From positions 1 through 23,498 of the forward strand of contig JANBPU010000248.1 in assembly GCA_027575805.1 (NCBI GenBank): 23,498 nt of DNA, in the 5' to 3' direction. The position numbers and the translations under genes were made by a program. This document shows, one piece after another, positions 8,297 through 18,155 of this stretch. A model generated the notes under the pieces. That model made no database searches. It had not been told where the DNA came from and saw only the letters and a list, made by a program, of their open reading frames with translations. The stretch comes from Mycoemilia scoparia (taxonomy: Eukaryota > Kickxellomycota > Kickxellomycetes > Kickxellales > Kickxellaceae). Position 1 is the stretch's first letter, and the number at the start of each line of letters is the position of its first letter.

Positions 8297-11127
8297 CATA
8301 TTTGCCACCCATCAAAACTGCCTCCCTCATTGCTACTACCGACGGCGACGACAGTAACGGCAATAGTATAACAACAAGGCTTAGTCACCTTGAAAAGAAA
8401 AGAGAACCCCACATGATGTCAGATACAAAACCAAGGCTTGAGTCTATTCATCCTAATAATGGCAGTAGTGGGGAAATTGCCAACAACAGCAGCAGCAGCA
8501 GCAGTAGCAGTATCAGTAATAGTAACAACTCTGCTATTGCTCACCACTACCACCACCACCACCAACAACAACTACCACCACAACCTCTGCATTCACAGGC
8601 CGAGTCTCTTCACCACAGCCAATTGCAGGGTTCTACTACCACCACCTCTGCTGGTGAAATTCACAATAACAACAGTAGCGTTGGTGGGCGCTATTCTCCA
8701 AGATACAGCAGTCACCCTCATCATCAGCCACAACACACGCTTCCTCCGCCACCAATTAGAAGAGGCACTACTCCACCGCCTGGCCCAACAACAGTAGGCC
8801 TAGCCGTAGTAGCATCTGTTGCCCCGCCACAACCCCCGGCCGCCGCCTCGATCCCGACCATGTTCAGCCACCTCGGCAACGAGGGCGGCCATGTGATAAA
8901 CTCAACCCACTGGAGTAACCACGAAACCATCATTCTAATCCGGGCCTGGGGCGAACATCGCGACGAATTTGCCGAGATAAAACGCAACCATTCGGTCTGG
9001 AACAAAGTGCTTGACAAGCTGCTTGCGCGAGGATTCTGTCGGACCATCGAGCAGTGTAGGAATCGATGGAAATTCCTTGAGTCCAAATTCAAGACTGCGC
9101 GGAAGGATGCTTATAAGACCCAGATGCCGTCGACTTGGGAGTTCTATGTCGAAATGGAGATGGCCAAAGGTATTGCCATTGGGACTGCTACGTCTGATTC
9201 TGATAGTTGTTATGAAAATAGTAAACCATTTTCGGGATCTCCGCCTTCTGGGTCTTCATTATTTTCTTCTTCTGGCGGTGGTGGTGGTGGCGGTGCTGCT
9301 ACTAGTACTGCAAAGATGAAACAGCCCTTGACTGGTGGTGGTTCTTTGATGATGCCGTCTCGTAACTCCCTTATTAGGACAGCAGCAGCACCTACTAGTA
9401 TCAGTGGTGGATTTCAACCACAACTACCTCCTCCTCCCTATGATGTTGCTGCTGCTGCTCCATCATCGCCTGCTGGCCAGGGTATTTCTTCACCTTCTTC
9501 AAATACCTTACTTCAACATCATCGGCGTCAAGGCAGTTTATCTTCTTCTGTATCCCATCACCATCATCATCATCCTCGCCAAATTGTAATAGATCCTTAC
9601 CATCGTCAACAGCAGACGGCATCGGCAGTAGTTACAGGATACTCGCCAGCACGCCCATTGCACCATACCAAGAGTGCCATGATTTCTATCAGCAATGGTG
9701 ATGGTGGAGGGTCAATGGATGATGTTCAATTGCCTTCATTTAGATCACAGTTTACTGCTCTAGACGACGAAACCACTACTGCTGCAGCAACCCATGGAGG
9801 AGCAAGACCATCTGATTATGAAGAGATTGATGGACAAAGAGCAAGATCCTTGTCATTTAATAGGCAACAACACCCATCAGCAATGCCTTCAAATAACTAT
9901 CGCAGTTATACACCATCGCAATCCATGTCACAGAATCTTTCTCGGTATCATTCTGAAGGTATGAATGTTTCGTCTTCAATTTTTCAACAAGCAGCAAGAG
10001 GAGGGCCTCTAAGCCCTACTCCTCCACCTCCAACCCATTCTTTATCGACATCGGCTTCACAAACTACAACACCGCTTAAACGGTCGCGTCCACTTTCTAT
10101 TGCAAGTTCATCAAATGGTGGTGGTGGTGGTGGTGGGATTAGTATAATGTCCGTACCACCATCCAGTAGTAGTTCTACAAATCATCCAAATGTCTCTGCA
10201 GTAGTTGCCACTACTGAAAGTCCACAAAATCAGATTTTGTACAAGTCACCTAAGCTTTATTTTTCACAAACTCATCCTCGTCAACATCAACCACCACTTA
10301 ATACCAAACACATATCTACATTATCGCCATCATCATTATTGACGACAACAACAACAACAACCTCAGCAACAACAACACCAGCAGCAGCAGCAGCAATTCA
10401 AGAGTATGACAATTCATTGAAATTAATTGAAGATATGTTAAAGAATCATCAACGACTATTATTGTCATCATCTGCAAATATCCAAAATGATCATGATGGC
10501 GATGGCGATGGTGGTGATCATAACGGCAGTGGGGTATTAAGGTCTGGTATTTTAAGATTTTTGTCGTCATTAGCTTCGATTCGAGAAGATCGCGAAATGC
10601 GGAGAATTAGAGAACGTGAGGAGTATGAGCGGTTAAGGGTTGAAGAGGAAAAACAATACCATGAGTTCCAAATGAAAATTATGGAGATGGTGTCGAATTT
10701 TTTGGAGCCTGGTTTGTCTGATGGTGATGGTGATGGTGGAGATGATAAACGAAAGTGTGGTGATGATATTCAAGAAGATATTGCTGCTGCTACTACTACT
10801 AAGAATAATAATGATGGTGATGATAATAGTCAACGATTGTTACAATCCCCTTCTTCTTCTTCTTCTTCTTCTTCATTAACGGTATCGCCTACTAATTGTT
10901 CTCGGTCTGTATCTATATCTCCTAAAAAGAATAGCAACGCTGTGGAAAGTAGTAAAGATAAAGACAAAGATGATCATGATGATGGATCAGACAAAATAAA
11001 TACCAAAGACGCTGTGGCGAAAGAAGAAGTAGAAGATCGAGATGATGATGATGATGATGATACTACTACTGACAAAATTAAAAAGAATAGGTGTCTTGAT
11101 GGCGATAAAAATAATAGTGGCAAGTAA
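8293..11127 (+). CDS. Trihelix (Myb/SANT-like) transcription factor, low-complexity rich
   Basis: The 944-residue protein is counted from the first in-frame ATG; the open frame runs upstream to a TAG at 8146 but has no earlier ATG. Residues about 205-290 form a trihelix Myb/SANT-like DNA-binding domain: spaced tryptophans (W207, W236, W259) with HWSNHETIILIRAW, then RTIEQCRNRWKFLESKFK. This is the pattern of the family named Myb_DNA-bind_4. Around it lie long Ser, His, Gly, Pro, Ala, Thr and Asn tracts, probably disordered. Residues about 764-806 (from REDREMRRIREREEYERLR to MEMVSNF) are highly charged and helical, a likely coiled coil for dimerisation, and an acidic Asp-rich tail follows. 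Nuclear DNA binding is expected; targets are unknown. No intron is needed. Alternative starts at 8413/8416 (MMSDTKPRL) would give about 904 residues and have a better A at -3. G/C-ending codons dominate up to the DNA-binding domain, then A/T-ending ones. Confidence 0.85.
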   Translation: MTYLPPIKTASLIATTDGDDSNGNSITTRLSHLEKKREPHMMSDTKPRLESIHPNNGSSGEIANNSSSSSSSSISNSNNSAIAHHYHHHHQQQLPPQPLHSQAESLHHSQLQGSTTTTSAGEIHNNNSSVGGRYSPRYSSHPHHQPQHTLPPPPIRRGTTPPPGPTTVGLAVVASVAPPQPPAAASIPTMFSHLGNEGGHVINSTHWSNHETIILIRAWGEHRDEFAEIKRNHSVWNKVLDKLLARGFCRTIEQCRNRWKFLESKFKTARKDAYKTQMPSTWEFYVEMEMAKGIAIGTATSDSDSCYENSKPFSGSPPSGSSLFSSSGGGGGGGAATSTAKMKQPLTGGGSLMMPSRNSLIRTAAAPTSISGGFQPQLPPPPYDVAAAAPSSPAGQGISSPSSNTLLQHHRRQGSLSSSVSHHHHHHPRQIVIDPYHRQQQTASAVVTGYSPARPLHHTKSAMISISNGDGGGSMDDVQLPSFRSQFTALDDETTTAAATHGGARPSDYEEIDGQRARSLSFNRQQHPSAMPSNNYRSYTPSQSMSQNLSRYHSEGMNVSSSIFQQAARGGPLSPTPPPPTHSLSTSASQTTTPLKRSRPLSIASSSNGGGGGGGISIMSVPPSSSSSTNHPNVSAVVATTESPQNQILYKSPKLYFSQTHPRQHQPPLNTKHISTLSPSSLLTTTTTTTSATTTPAAAAAIQEYDNSLKLIEDMLKNHQRLLLSSSANIQNDHDGDGDGGDHNGSGVLRSGILRFLSSLASIREDREMRRIREREEYERLRVEEEKQYHEFQMKIMEMVSNFLEPGLSDGDGDGGDDKRKCGDDIQEDIAAATTTKNNNDGDDNSQRLLQSPSSSSSSSSLTVSPTNCSRSVSISPKKNSNAVESSKDKDKDDHDDGSDKINTKDAVAKEEVEDRDDDDDDDTTTDKIKKNRCLDGDKNNSGK

Positions 11128-11221
11128 ATAGATTATTATAACCCCCATCAAACAATAATAACCGATCTTTATACATAAATATATATTCATAATTTTCATG
11201 ACAAAATATACTTTTCACATT

Positions 11222-11227
11222 AATAAA
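11222..11227 (+). terminator. Poly(A) signal candidate, trihelix gene
   Basis: AATAAA lies about 95 bp after the stop codon. A second AATAAA at about 11318 is also possible. Confidence 0.5.
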
Positions 11228-11284
11228 TATATATCCCGTCATTCTCTGTTTTTTATTTATCTTTTTAATTTGTGTTTTGTATAC

Positions 11285-11290
11285 TTTATT
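11285..11290 (-). terminator. Poly(A) signal candidate, convergent gene
   Basis: TTTATT on the + strand reads AATAAA on the - strand, about 70 bp past the stop of the 11359-13464 gene. The two convergent transcripts therefore end within the same 231-bp gap and may overlap. Confidence 0.5.
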
Positions 11291-11358
11291 ATTTACATAC
11301 TAAATTGTAGCATTAAAATAAACAAATCTATTATCTATAAAAGTTGATTAATTTTTAA

Positions 11359-13464
11359 TTAGTGAACTGGAATAATACCACCACCACCACTACTAATCTC
11401 GTTCACATTGTTATTATTGTTATTACTCCTATTAGTACTTTCTGTTTTTCTATTACCGAATGGTAAAGTAAATTTCTTTCCGCTACCACCACTACTACCA
11501 CCTTTATGAGATGATGACGATGGTACTGACTGTGTCTGAGAAGATTTTTTGTTGGATTTGTGTCTGAAATTGAACAATTTTGAAAACGAATGATGTCCGC
11601 CACCACCACCACTACTGTCTCCACCCTGTTGTTGTTGTTGTTGTTGTTGTTGAGTAGATTGGAATTCCCCACTACCACCACCGTTATCTCCTGACAAAGA
11701 TTGATGTTGTGGTGGTTTAGTAATATCGGCCATTGAAGGAAAATGACCTCTTGTCATTTTACGAATATTTTCTTCAAACATTCGTTTCTGACTTATTGTG
11801 GATTCATCTGAATACACTCTATGTAAAGAAACATGGTGGTTATCTCTGACATCTCCTCCAGTCCTATTGCTACGCCCTACCAACAATCCTCCTTCTACTA
11901 CTCCTCCACCACCTCCTCGGTTATTACTATATGATGATATGGTGGTAGTATTGTTGTTGTTTGGTGGTGGTACATTTCCATTATCATCTTTACTTCCGAC
12001 TTGGCTAAATCTAAATCTTGATATGTTGGTTGTACTACTATTTGATGATAATGTAGTGGTGGGGTGTTGTTGGAATTGTGATTTATGGCTTCGTTTATAT
12101 CCCAATTTATTTTTTGTGTTTATGTTTTCTGGGTTTTGAATCGTTTCAATTCCATTATATCCTTTAGCTGCTGATGATGCTACTTCTATTTTAATATTTC
12201 CCCTGGTATTACCACCATTTCCGTTGCCGTTGCCATTACCACTATGGTTATTCATAGAATTGGATTTTACGCCCATGGGGGCAACTGATGTTTCGGTATT
12301 AGTGATCCGATCCAAGGTTGGCAGGATATTTTCTTTGGTTCTGAATTCTTGGGGTTCATAATTTCGTTCAAACATGGCTAAGGGGTTATTAGTTTCACGA
12401 TGGTTTACACGATTGCTCTTCTCTCCAGTGTTGTTGTTGGTATTTTTCATTGCTTGTTTATATGGATCTTTAACATCTCCAGATCGACCACCACCACCAC
12501 CACCGCCTGTAACAAATCGTTTAGCTTTTTTAAATTTCTCATTAAAAGCATGACTACCGCTGCTGCTGCTACCACCACCACCACCACTACCACCATTATG
12601 TTGATCAATTTTTTCGTTACATGATTTTATTGAAGGAGTTGGAGAACCAAATGGATTTCTCCAATGTCCTAAATTATCAATGTTCAGACCACGAGCGTCA
12701 TCATACCCACAACCAACTAATACTGTGGGTTGGCCACACATATGTGGATGTTGTTGCTGCTCTTCTTCTGCTTCTTCTTCTTCTTCCTGATGATGACTGT
12801 TTAGTTTCTTTTTGGAAGCACGGTTGATTAGTTTAGATACTACTCCAGTACTCATACTACTAGTAACAACAGTAGTAGTAGTAGTGCTATTGGCAGCAGC
12901 AGCAGCTGCTGCTGACGATAATAATGATGATGATGTCGGCGGTTGCATGATAATTCCTAGTTCATCTTCAAATGGCGGATCTGGCGGCGGGCAATCTAAC
13001 CACAATGGGGTTTTTAGCCCGGATTTTGCGTAATACCTGGCGATAATTTCACGAACTTGGACTTCATCAGATTTATGTTGATGGTTGTAGTGTTGTGGAT
13101 ATGTGTTTGTGGCGGTGGCGGTGGCGGTGGATGAAGGTGATGATTTATCGGTGGGGCCTGTTAATGAAAATAAACCTTTATAATTAAATAGATTTGCTGC
13201 GTTTAAAAATCCATTTGTGATTCCGGCGATTCCACTATCATTACTATCGTTGCTATTGTTTCGGGGATTAGATGTAGTACTCTTGGGATCGTTTTTTGTG
13301 GTGGGGTTGTATGTAGCATCGTAGCTGTAGTTATTCATTTTATTAGTTTTTGGTGGTTGTGGTTTGTTTCGATTAGTGTTGGATTGTGATGATGAAAAAG
13401 AGGAAGTAAAAGAATCCCCATATATATGGTCCGCTGATTTTATACTCAAAGATGTTTCGGCCAT
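11359..13464 (-). CDS. Low-complexity protein with candidate Mso1-type Sec1-binding motif
   Basis: The start chosen gives 701 residues beginning MAETSLSIK. An upstream in-frame ATG (13515-13513) would add 17, mostly hydrophobic, residues, but a TATA-like element at 13531-13539 places transcription start at or past it. Residues about 133-168 (VREIIARYYAKSGLKTPLWL, then an acidic/proline stretch PPPDPPFEDE) resemble the conserved core of fungal Mso1 proteins, which bind Sec1 at exocytic sites: the LRxYYxxxGxxxPxWLPPD pattern. The rest is Asn, Gly, Ser, Gln and Glu-rich and probably disordered. A basic segment near the C-terminus (FSKLFNFRHKSNKK) could touch membranes. The protein is longer than I recall typical Mso1 proteins to be. 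A role in vesicle docking is inference from one short motif. It is intronless and converges on the trihelix gene. Confidence 0.78.
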   Translation of the reverse strand: MAETSLSIKSADHIYGDSFTSSFSSSQSNTNRNKPQPPKTNKMNNYSYDATYNPTTKNDPKSTTSNPRNNSNDSNDSGIAGITNGFLNAANLFNYKGLFSLTGPTDKSSPSSTATATATNTYPQHYNHQHKSDEVQVREIIARYYAKSGLKTPLWLDCPPPDPPFEDELGIIMQPPTSSSLLSSAAAAAAANSTTTTTVVTSSMSTGVVSKLINRASKKKLNSHHQEEEEEAEEEQQQHPHMCGQPTVLVGCGYDDARGLNIDNLGHWRNPFGSPTPSIKSCNEKIDQHNGGSGGGGGSSSSGSHAFNEKFKKAKRFVTGGGGGGGRSGDVKDPYKQAMKNTNNNTGEKSNRVNHRETNNPLAMFERNYEPQEFRTKENILPTLDRITNTETSVAPMGVKSNSMNNHSGNGNGNGNGGNTRGNIKIEVASSAAKGYNGIETIQNPENINTKNKLGYKRSHKSQFQQHPTTTLSSNSSTTNISRFRFSQVGSKDDNGNVPPPNNNNTTTISSYSNNRGGGGGVVEGGLLVGRSNRTGGDVRDNHHVSLHRVYSDESTISQKRMFEENIRKMTRGHFPSMADITKPPQHQSLSGDNGGGSGEFQSTQQQQQQQQQGGDSSGGGGGHHSFSKLFNFRHKSNKKSSQTQSVPSSSSHKGGSSGGSGKKFTLPFGNRKTESTNRSNNNNNNVNEISSGGGGIIPVH

Positions 13465-13530
13465 TACAATATAGCTAAGAGTGTAATAAAGAGTACGAAC
13501 CAAAATTGCCAGCATCTTGTTTCGGCCACG

Positions 13531-13539
13531 ATTTATATA
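13531..13539 (-). promoter_or_regulatory. TATA-like element of the Mso1-like gene
   Basis: On the - strand this reads TATATAAAT, about 75 bp before the chosen ATG. A start site about 30 bp downstream would fall near 13509, just past the alternative upstream ATG, and so favours the ATG at 13464. Confidence 0.45.
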
Positions 13540-13853
13540 GAAATTTGTTTGGGCTGATCTGTTTGTGTCTGTGTCTATACGATGTGACTTTACCCCACCA
13601 ACCACAAAGACTGGTGGTTGGATTTGCGTAATTGTTTTTCTTCCTATCAAAGTGCTGGAATATTACTAATCAGTGGCAGGACTGTTTGTTCAAATGGATA
13701 GTCGGGCTAACGAATCCGCCTTCCTCTGTGATGGTTTGCTTGCTGCTCAAAGAAGGTTTATGCAATGCCTTTTAATGGTTGATTGCTTGGTGGAGTTGTT
13801 GAAATCAAATAACAATAATGGTACTTATTAGTAATGGCAATGTGCTTAATTGC

Positions 13854-13940
13854 ATATGGCTGGTATCTTTTGGTGGCCGCCAATGATTATAAGGGCAATC
13901 ACAGCCAAATGAGTGACTAACCCTTGATAAATGACCACCT
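13854..13940. mobile_element. Degenerate MITE-like element G (type 2)
   Basis: The ends are eroded: ATATGGCTGGTATC on the left and ACCCTTGATAAATGACC on the right. The interior is well preserved. GATTATAAGGGCAATCACAG (13885-13904) differs by one base from 21747-21766, and TTTTGGTGGCC also occurs in the element at 19138 (reverse strand). It lies in the upstream region of the Mso1-like gene. Confidence 0.6.
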
Positions 13941-14574
13941 ATTTTTCCTTTTTTGGTTTAATTCATGGACATAAAACTAAACACTGCGGGCAGAGCGGGG
14001 GGCCGGCCAAGGGTTTTGCTAATTGCTACCTTGAATACTTACTTGATGCTAATGCCTTTAAAATTAATGCTGCTGTTATCCCTGCTACTCAAGATCTTTA
14101 CATAAATGAGAGGATGGATGATCTACAAAATACGAAAATCCTTTATTTTTGAGGCTTTTGTTTTTAACAAGTTATATAAAGTTTGAGCGACTCTTTTTGT
14201 AGAGAAAGTGGATCAATAAAGAACAAAATGTCATAGCAAGCATATGTGTTTGTGGTTTAGGAAGGTGCTAGAAAAGTATCTTCTCCTTTGCTACCATCGC
14301 AAGTACCAACAACAATCAATTAGCTAGCAACAAAAGGAAGGGTCTTTCTATGGCCGGGCGTTTTGGTGGTTGCTTACCAAAGAATGAAGAGTTCCAGGTT
14401 CTTTTGAATTAATAACCTGCGGAACATCATTTGCCACATTTATTAGTGTTGTACCATGCTTTCATATTTTTTATCAGGACTGCAAATTGTGTGTGTGGAT
14501 GTGGGTGAGAGTCTAGAATCATAGACCATCATATTATGGACCATTTTTGAAGAGACCTGTGCTGCTTCTGGAGC

Positions 14575-14608
14575 CTCTCATGATCTGATGTATGATTAGA
14601 TCAGAGAG
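14575..14608. repeat. Imperfect hairpin, 11-bp stem with one bulge
   Basis: CTCTC-A-TGATCT pairs with AGATCAGAGAG across a short loop. A single terminal-repeat-like block (ATTTTTGAAGAG) lies just upstream near 14543, but no partner end was found, so this is not called as an element. Confidence 0.5.
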
Positions 14609-14912
14609 CGCATAGCTTGTTTGTTGAATTAAGGTATTCAAGCCATCACTGCTACTATTACTACTACTGTTATTAAGCTAGAAGATCGAAAAGGAAGAGA
14701 GAGAAAAGGAGGGAGGACAATATACACATAAATTAAAATAGCAAGAGCAACAAAGCGCTGTAGTTACCAATGAATGGAGCACGTGTATGATTCATGGATA
14801 GGGCAATAAAAAACTATTACTAAAAAGTTTAAAAAGAAAAACCATTGTGGGTTATTATCAAACATGATATGAAGAGCAGCTAACAGCACCGATCCTAGCT
14901 AGAGAGGTTTAA

Positions 14913-15052
14913 ATATGAGTGATTATTTTTGAAGGGCTAAGTTTTACTAGTAGGCCAGTTTCAACTTGCATACTGGTCTCCATATATTTTCATTGATCAA
15001 TGTATCATCATGCAATATCCGCATTCAGCCCTTCAAGAATAACTACTCATAT
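14913..15052. mobile_element. MITE-like element C (type 1), intact ends
   Basis: This is the cleanest copy, 140 bp. The terminal inverted repeats of about 26 bp begin ATATGAGT and continue through ATTTTTGAAGGGCT; the two arms differ at about three positions. The interior shares TTTCAACTTGCATACTGG with the reversed interior of the element at 4306. There is no coding capacity, as expected of a non-autonomous element. Whether the terminal ATAT is part of the repeat or a 4-bp target duplication cannot be decided, because ATAT is palindromic. Confidence 0.85.
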
Positions 15053-16110
15053 AGCAGCAAGTTAGTATGTATCATTATTATCATTATTATTTTAAGTGGT
15101 GGTAGTAACAAAAAAATTAAACGATATGGGTGAATCGGTTGAGTGCGGAAAAATAACAGAGCAAAGTGTCCGATAGATAAAAAATAATCATGATAAAATT
15201 GGTCTCAGAGGAACAGAACAAACGGACTAACAAGGGCTATTTTCTCATGACCTTAGTGTCCTTATGTAAACGAGCGAGTGAGCAATATTTGCAATGGAGA
15301 GGAACGGACACACAGTAGAAAATTTTTGGCTAGCGACCACTGTGCTGCTATCCATTCTCTTCTCTGAATATTTTGTACTGCTGCTACTATCTCATGAAAG
15401 AAAGAATGAGCCTATCAAAAAAACTAGCAAGGACTGGACAGGGCGCTGATCTGAAACACAGTGGCCAATTAAATGCTTGTGTTATCTTTCTAATCTATCT
15501 TTGGTTCTTTCATCCCCCCCTTATTCACACATCTCAAAGTATGTATGTATGTGAATTACAGCTAGTATTTCATATCTTGGCTTTGAATCAGGAGGGAGAG
15601 AGAAAGACGAATATCGCGCGGTTTATTTTCAGCCATTAGATTTCACACACTTGGCAATTTTATCCTATGAATGACCAGCAATTAAGCAATAGCAACGCCT
15701 CATACGACAAGCTCTCCACCAAAAGGAGGGAACAGACAGATACCCTCATGCATTCCCTGCAAATTGGCCCATAAGCTATGCATTTTGGCTGGAGTCTTGG
15801 TGATGATTGGCTAGTATCCGGGGGAATATCCTGGTACTACCCTTATAAATGAGACTACTACTCTGCAATATGATACGCGCGGCCAGCCATGGAAAATGTA
15901 TAAATAACAACCAGCCGCACAGACTAAGTGGTCAAGAAAAAATGGCTTTTTCGTTTATTCTTCCAACACACTGCCATTCTTGTCACTATAGTTTTAGTGA
16001 TTTCTCCACTTCTGCTATCTACTACTCGTCCAGCACCGCTGCTTCGTCCTCGTATTTCTTCTTGGATTTTGGTGGTTCTTTGAACTGGATTACTTGACAC
16101 CGCCCACCCA

Positions 16111-16136
16111 TATATATATATATATATACACACACA
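16111..16136 (+). promoter_or_regulatory. (TA)9(CA)4 run at the TATA position of adenylosuccinate synthase
   Basis: A perfect TA run passes into a CA run 28-53 bp before the ATG, where a TATA element would be expected. Transcription would then start only about 20-30 bp before the ATG. A TA run that doubles as a TATA box is prone to length variation. Confidence 0.45.
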
Positions 16137-16163
16137 GCAACAACAACTGCTACTATAGAAAAT

Positions 16164-17480
16164 ATGACTCCTCCTGCTTCTGTTCCTGTATCAACAGAAT
16201 CTATTCGCCGCAAGGTGTCTGTTGTCCTTGGCTCGCAATGGGGCGATGAGGGCAAAGGAAAGCTGGTCGATCTGCTTGCCAAAGACATCGATGTATGTGT
16301 CCGTTGCCAAGGCGGCAACAACGCCGGCCACACCATTGTCGTAGACGGGGTTAAATACGCTTTCCACATGCTGCCCTCTGGGCTTGTCAACCCTGGATGC
16401 ACGGCCGTTGTTGGATCCGGCGTGGTCGTCCATCTCCCCTCATTCTTCGAAGAGCTGGCTGATCTCGAAGCCAAGGGTCTCAACTGCGATGGCCGTCTCT
16501 TGATCTCTGATCGTTGCCACATTGTGTTCGATTTCCACCAGATCGTCGATGGGCTCAAGGAGGCCGAGCTTGGGCGCGGCAGCATCGGAACTACCCGCAA
16601 GGGTATCGGTCCAGCCTACTCTACCAAGGCCTCCCGGTCCGGCATCAGAATCCACCATCTCTACCAGCCCGAAGAATTCGAAAAGCGCCTCAGAGCCATT
16701 GTTGAAAGCAGGCGTAAACGCTACGGGCACTTTGAGTACGATGTCGACGCCGAGCTAAAGAAATATAGCCAATTGGCCGAGAAGCTCCGCCCGATGGTTG
16801 TTGACAGCGTTGATTATCTTCATACGGCGATTAGCCAGGACAACAAGAAGGTGCTGGTTGAAGGTGCCAATGCGCTGATGCTTGATCTTGATTTTGGAAC
16901 TTACCCGTATGTGACGAGCTCTAATACTTCGATTGGGGGCGTGTGCACCGGGCTTGGGTTCCCTCCTACATGTATCGGAAATGTCATTGGTGTTGTCAAG
17001 GCTTACACTACTCGAGTTGGTGGCGGCCCGTTCCCTAGCGAGCAGCTAAATAAGGATGGCGAGCTGCTTCAATCCGTTGGCGCCGAGTATGGTGTCACCA
17101 CCGGACGCCCTCGTCGTTGCGGATGGCTCGATATGGTCGTTTTGAGGTACTCAAACCGAATCAATGGATACACTAGTATCAATTTGACTAAGCTTGATGT
17201 GCTCAGTGTGTTTGATGAAATCAAGGTTGCAATGTCGTATGAGATTGATGGCAAGCTCGTGAATTCGTTCCCGGCCGACCTTCAGAAGCTTGAGTCCGCC
17301 AAGGTCAACTATGTGACTTTGCCGGGCTGGAAGTCTGACATCTCTAAATGCAGAACTTGGGACCAGTTGCCTGAGGCTTGTCAGAAGTATGTCGAGTTTA
17401 TTGCCAGGGAATTGAATGTTCCTATTGAGTGGATTGGTGTTGGGCCAGGCCGTGATGATATGATTCATATCAAGGTTTAG
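16164..17480 (+). CDS. ADE12: Adenylosuccinate synthase
   Basis: The 438-residue enzyme (EC 6.3.4.4) joins IMP and aspartate using GTP to make adenylosuccinate, the first committed step from IMP to AMP, in the cytosol. Diagnostic motifs appear in order: [11 protein letters not shown] at residues 23-33 (phosphate loop, catalytic Asp28), NNAGHT at 52-57 (catalytic His56), [11 protein letters not shown] in the IMP-binding region, [12 protein letters not shown] and [10 protein letters not shown] in the second half, and KLDVL near the guanine-binding end. Length is full for the fungal family and no key residue seems missing. The chosen ATG is the first after the TA run, has A at -3, and is followed by a short Ser/Pro leader before the conserved core. 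No intron is present. G/C-ending codons are frequent in the first half and T-ending ones in the second. Confidence 0.98.
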   Translation: MTPPASVPVSTESIRRKVSVVLGSQWGDEGKGKLVDLLAKDIDVCVRCQGGNNAGHTIVVDGVKYAFHMLPSGLVNPGCTAVVGSGVVVHLPSFFEELADLEAKGLNCDGRLLISDRCHIVFDFHQIVDGLKEAELGRGSIGTTRKGIGPAYSTKASRSGIRIHHLYQPEEFEKRLRAIVESRRKRYGHFEYDVDAELKKYSQLAEKLRPMVVDSVDYLHTAISQDNKKVLVEGANALMLDLDFGTYPYVTSSNTSIGGVCTGLGFPPTCIGNVIGVVKAYTTRVGGGPFPSEQLNKDGELLQSVGAEYGVTTGRPRRCGWLDMVVLRYSNRINGYTSINLTKLDVLSVFDEIKVAMSYEIDGKLVNSFPADLQKLESAKVNYVTLPGWKSDISKCRTWDQLPEACQKYVEFIARELNVPIEWIGVGPGRDDMIHIKV

Positions 17481-18042
17481 AATTTGTGTATGGCTTTGTG
17501 TATTTCATTTTAAACCCTACCTGGTCTCCCTTTGTGATGTTCTGCCTGCCTTTTATGTGTCAGTGTGTGCGTCTGTGTTTGGTCAAGTTCACTCAAGAGA
17601 TTGGGTAATGGAGTTTGAGAAAAGAGCAACATTGTTAGAATCTTCATTATATAAATTACAATAAATTTTATTATTGACCACTACTAACTAGTGTCTTTGC
17701 AAATTTATCAACAACATTATACGCTGTGCGTCAAACGCTGGTGTCTGTTTGAAATTATGTTGGGGTTGGCTGTTATTATTATACCTTTTAATTTGAAACC
17801 GCAGGCTGATGTGTAGTAATCCAAGAAGTTCTCCCATTCAATCTTTATTGACTGTGCTGCATCAGCATCTTTCTATTTACCACTAAATTCCAGCCTATAA
17901 CTGTTGGCATCTTTTATAATATTGAATAAGTCCTTTTTGTGTTTTAATTTGATGATGATAATGATGACCCTATTGTTATCACTTCTATCTGGAGCAAGCA
18001 GTGATCTATTCCAAAATCTCCTTCATGCCTTTAATATTGTGG
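17481..18042. other. 3' UTR and spacer
   Basis: AT-rich, no supported coding region. It holds the poly(A) signal of adenylosuccinate synthase and the upstream region of the next gene. Confidence 0.6.
17660..17665 (+). terminator. Poly(A) signal candidate, adenylosuccinate synthase
   Basis: AATAAA lies about 180 bp after the stop, in an AT-rich context. Confidence 0.55.
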
Positions 18043-18053
18043 TATATAAAAAG
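18043..18053 (+). promoter_or_regulatory. TATA box of the 206-residue secreted protein gene
   Basis: TATATAAAAAG lies 113 bp before the ATG. The expected start site, near 18073, falls just past an out-of-frame ATG in a good context (CCACCATG at 18068), so small shifts in start site would add or remove an upstream ORF. Confidence 0.65.
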
Positions 18054-18155
18054 ACCATCTGCCCACCATGTATACCATTTTATTCTGCGCAAATTCAAAA
18101 TTTCGGTATTATTTTCACCTCAACTCGGCCTTGATATATACATTACTCTGTCGTC

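Larger units (their letters stand above)
13540..16110. other. Spacer between the Mso1-like gene and adenylosuccinate synthase
   Basis: No supported coding region. Part of it must be the divergent promoters of the two genes. It contains a degenerate and an intact miniature element (13854-13940, 14913-15052) and a hairpin at 14575-14608. Confidence 0.55.

Noticed and set aside
13465..13650. N-terminal extension of the Mso1-like protein
   Set aside because: The longest version starts at TTG. The internal ATG at 13515 lies at or before the expected transcription start from the TATA element at 13531-13539. It remains a weak alternative.
14531..14555. Single terminal-repeat-like block (ATTTTTGAAGAG)
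   Set aside because: No inverted partner was found within 200 bp and the interior matches neither element type. It may be a solo relic but is too weak to call.
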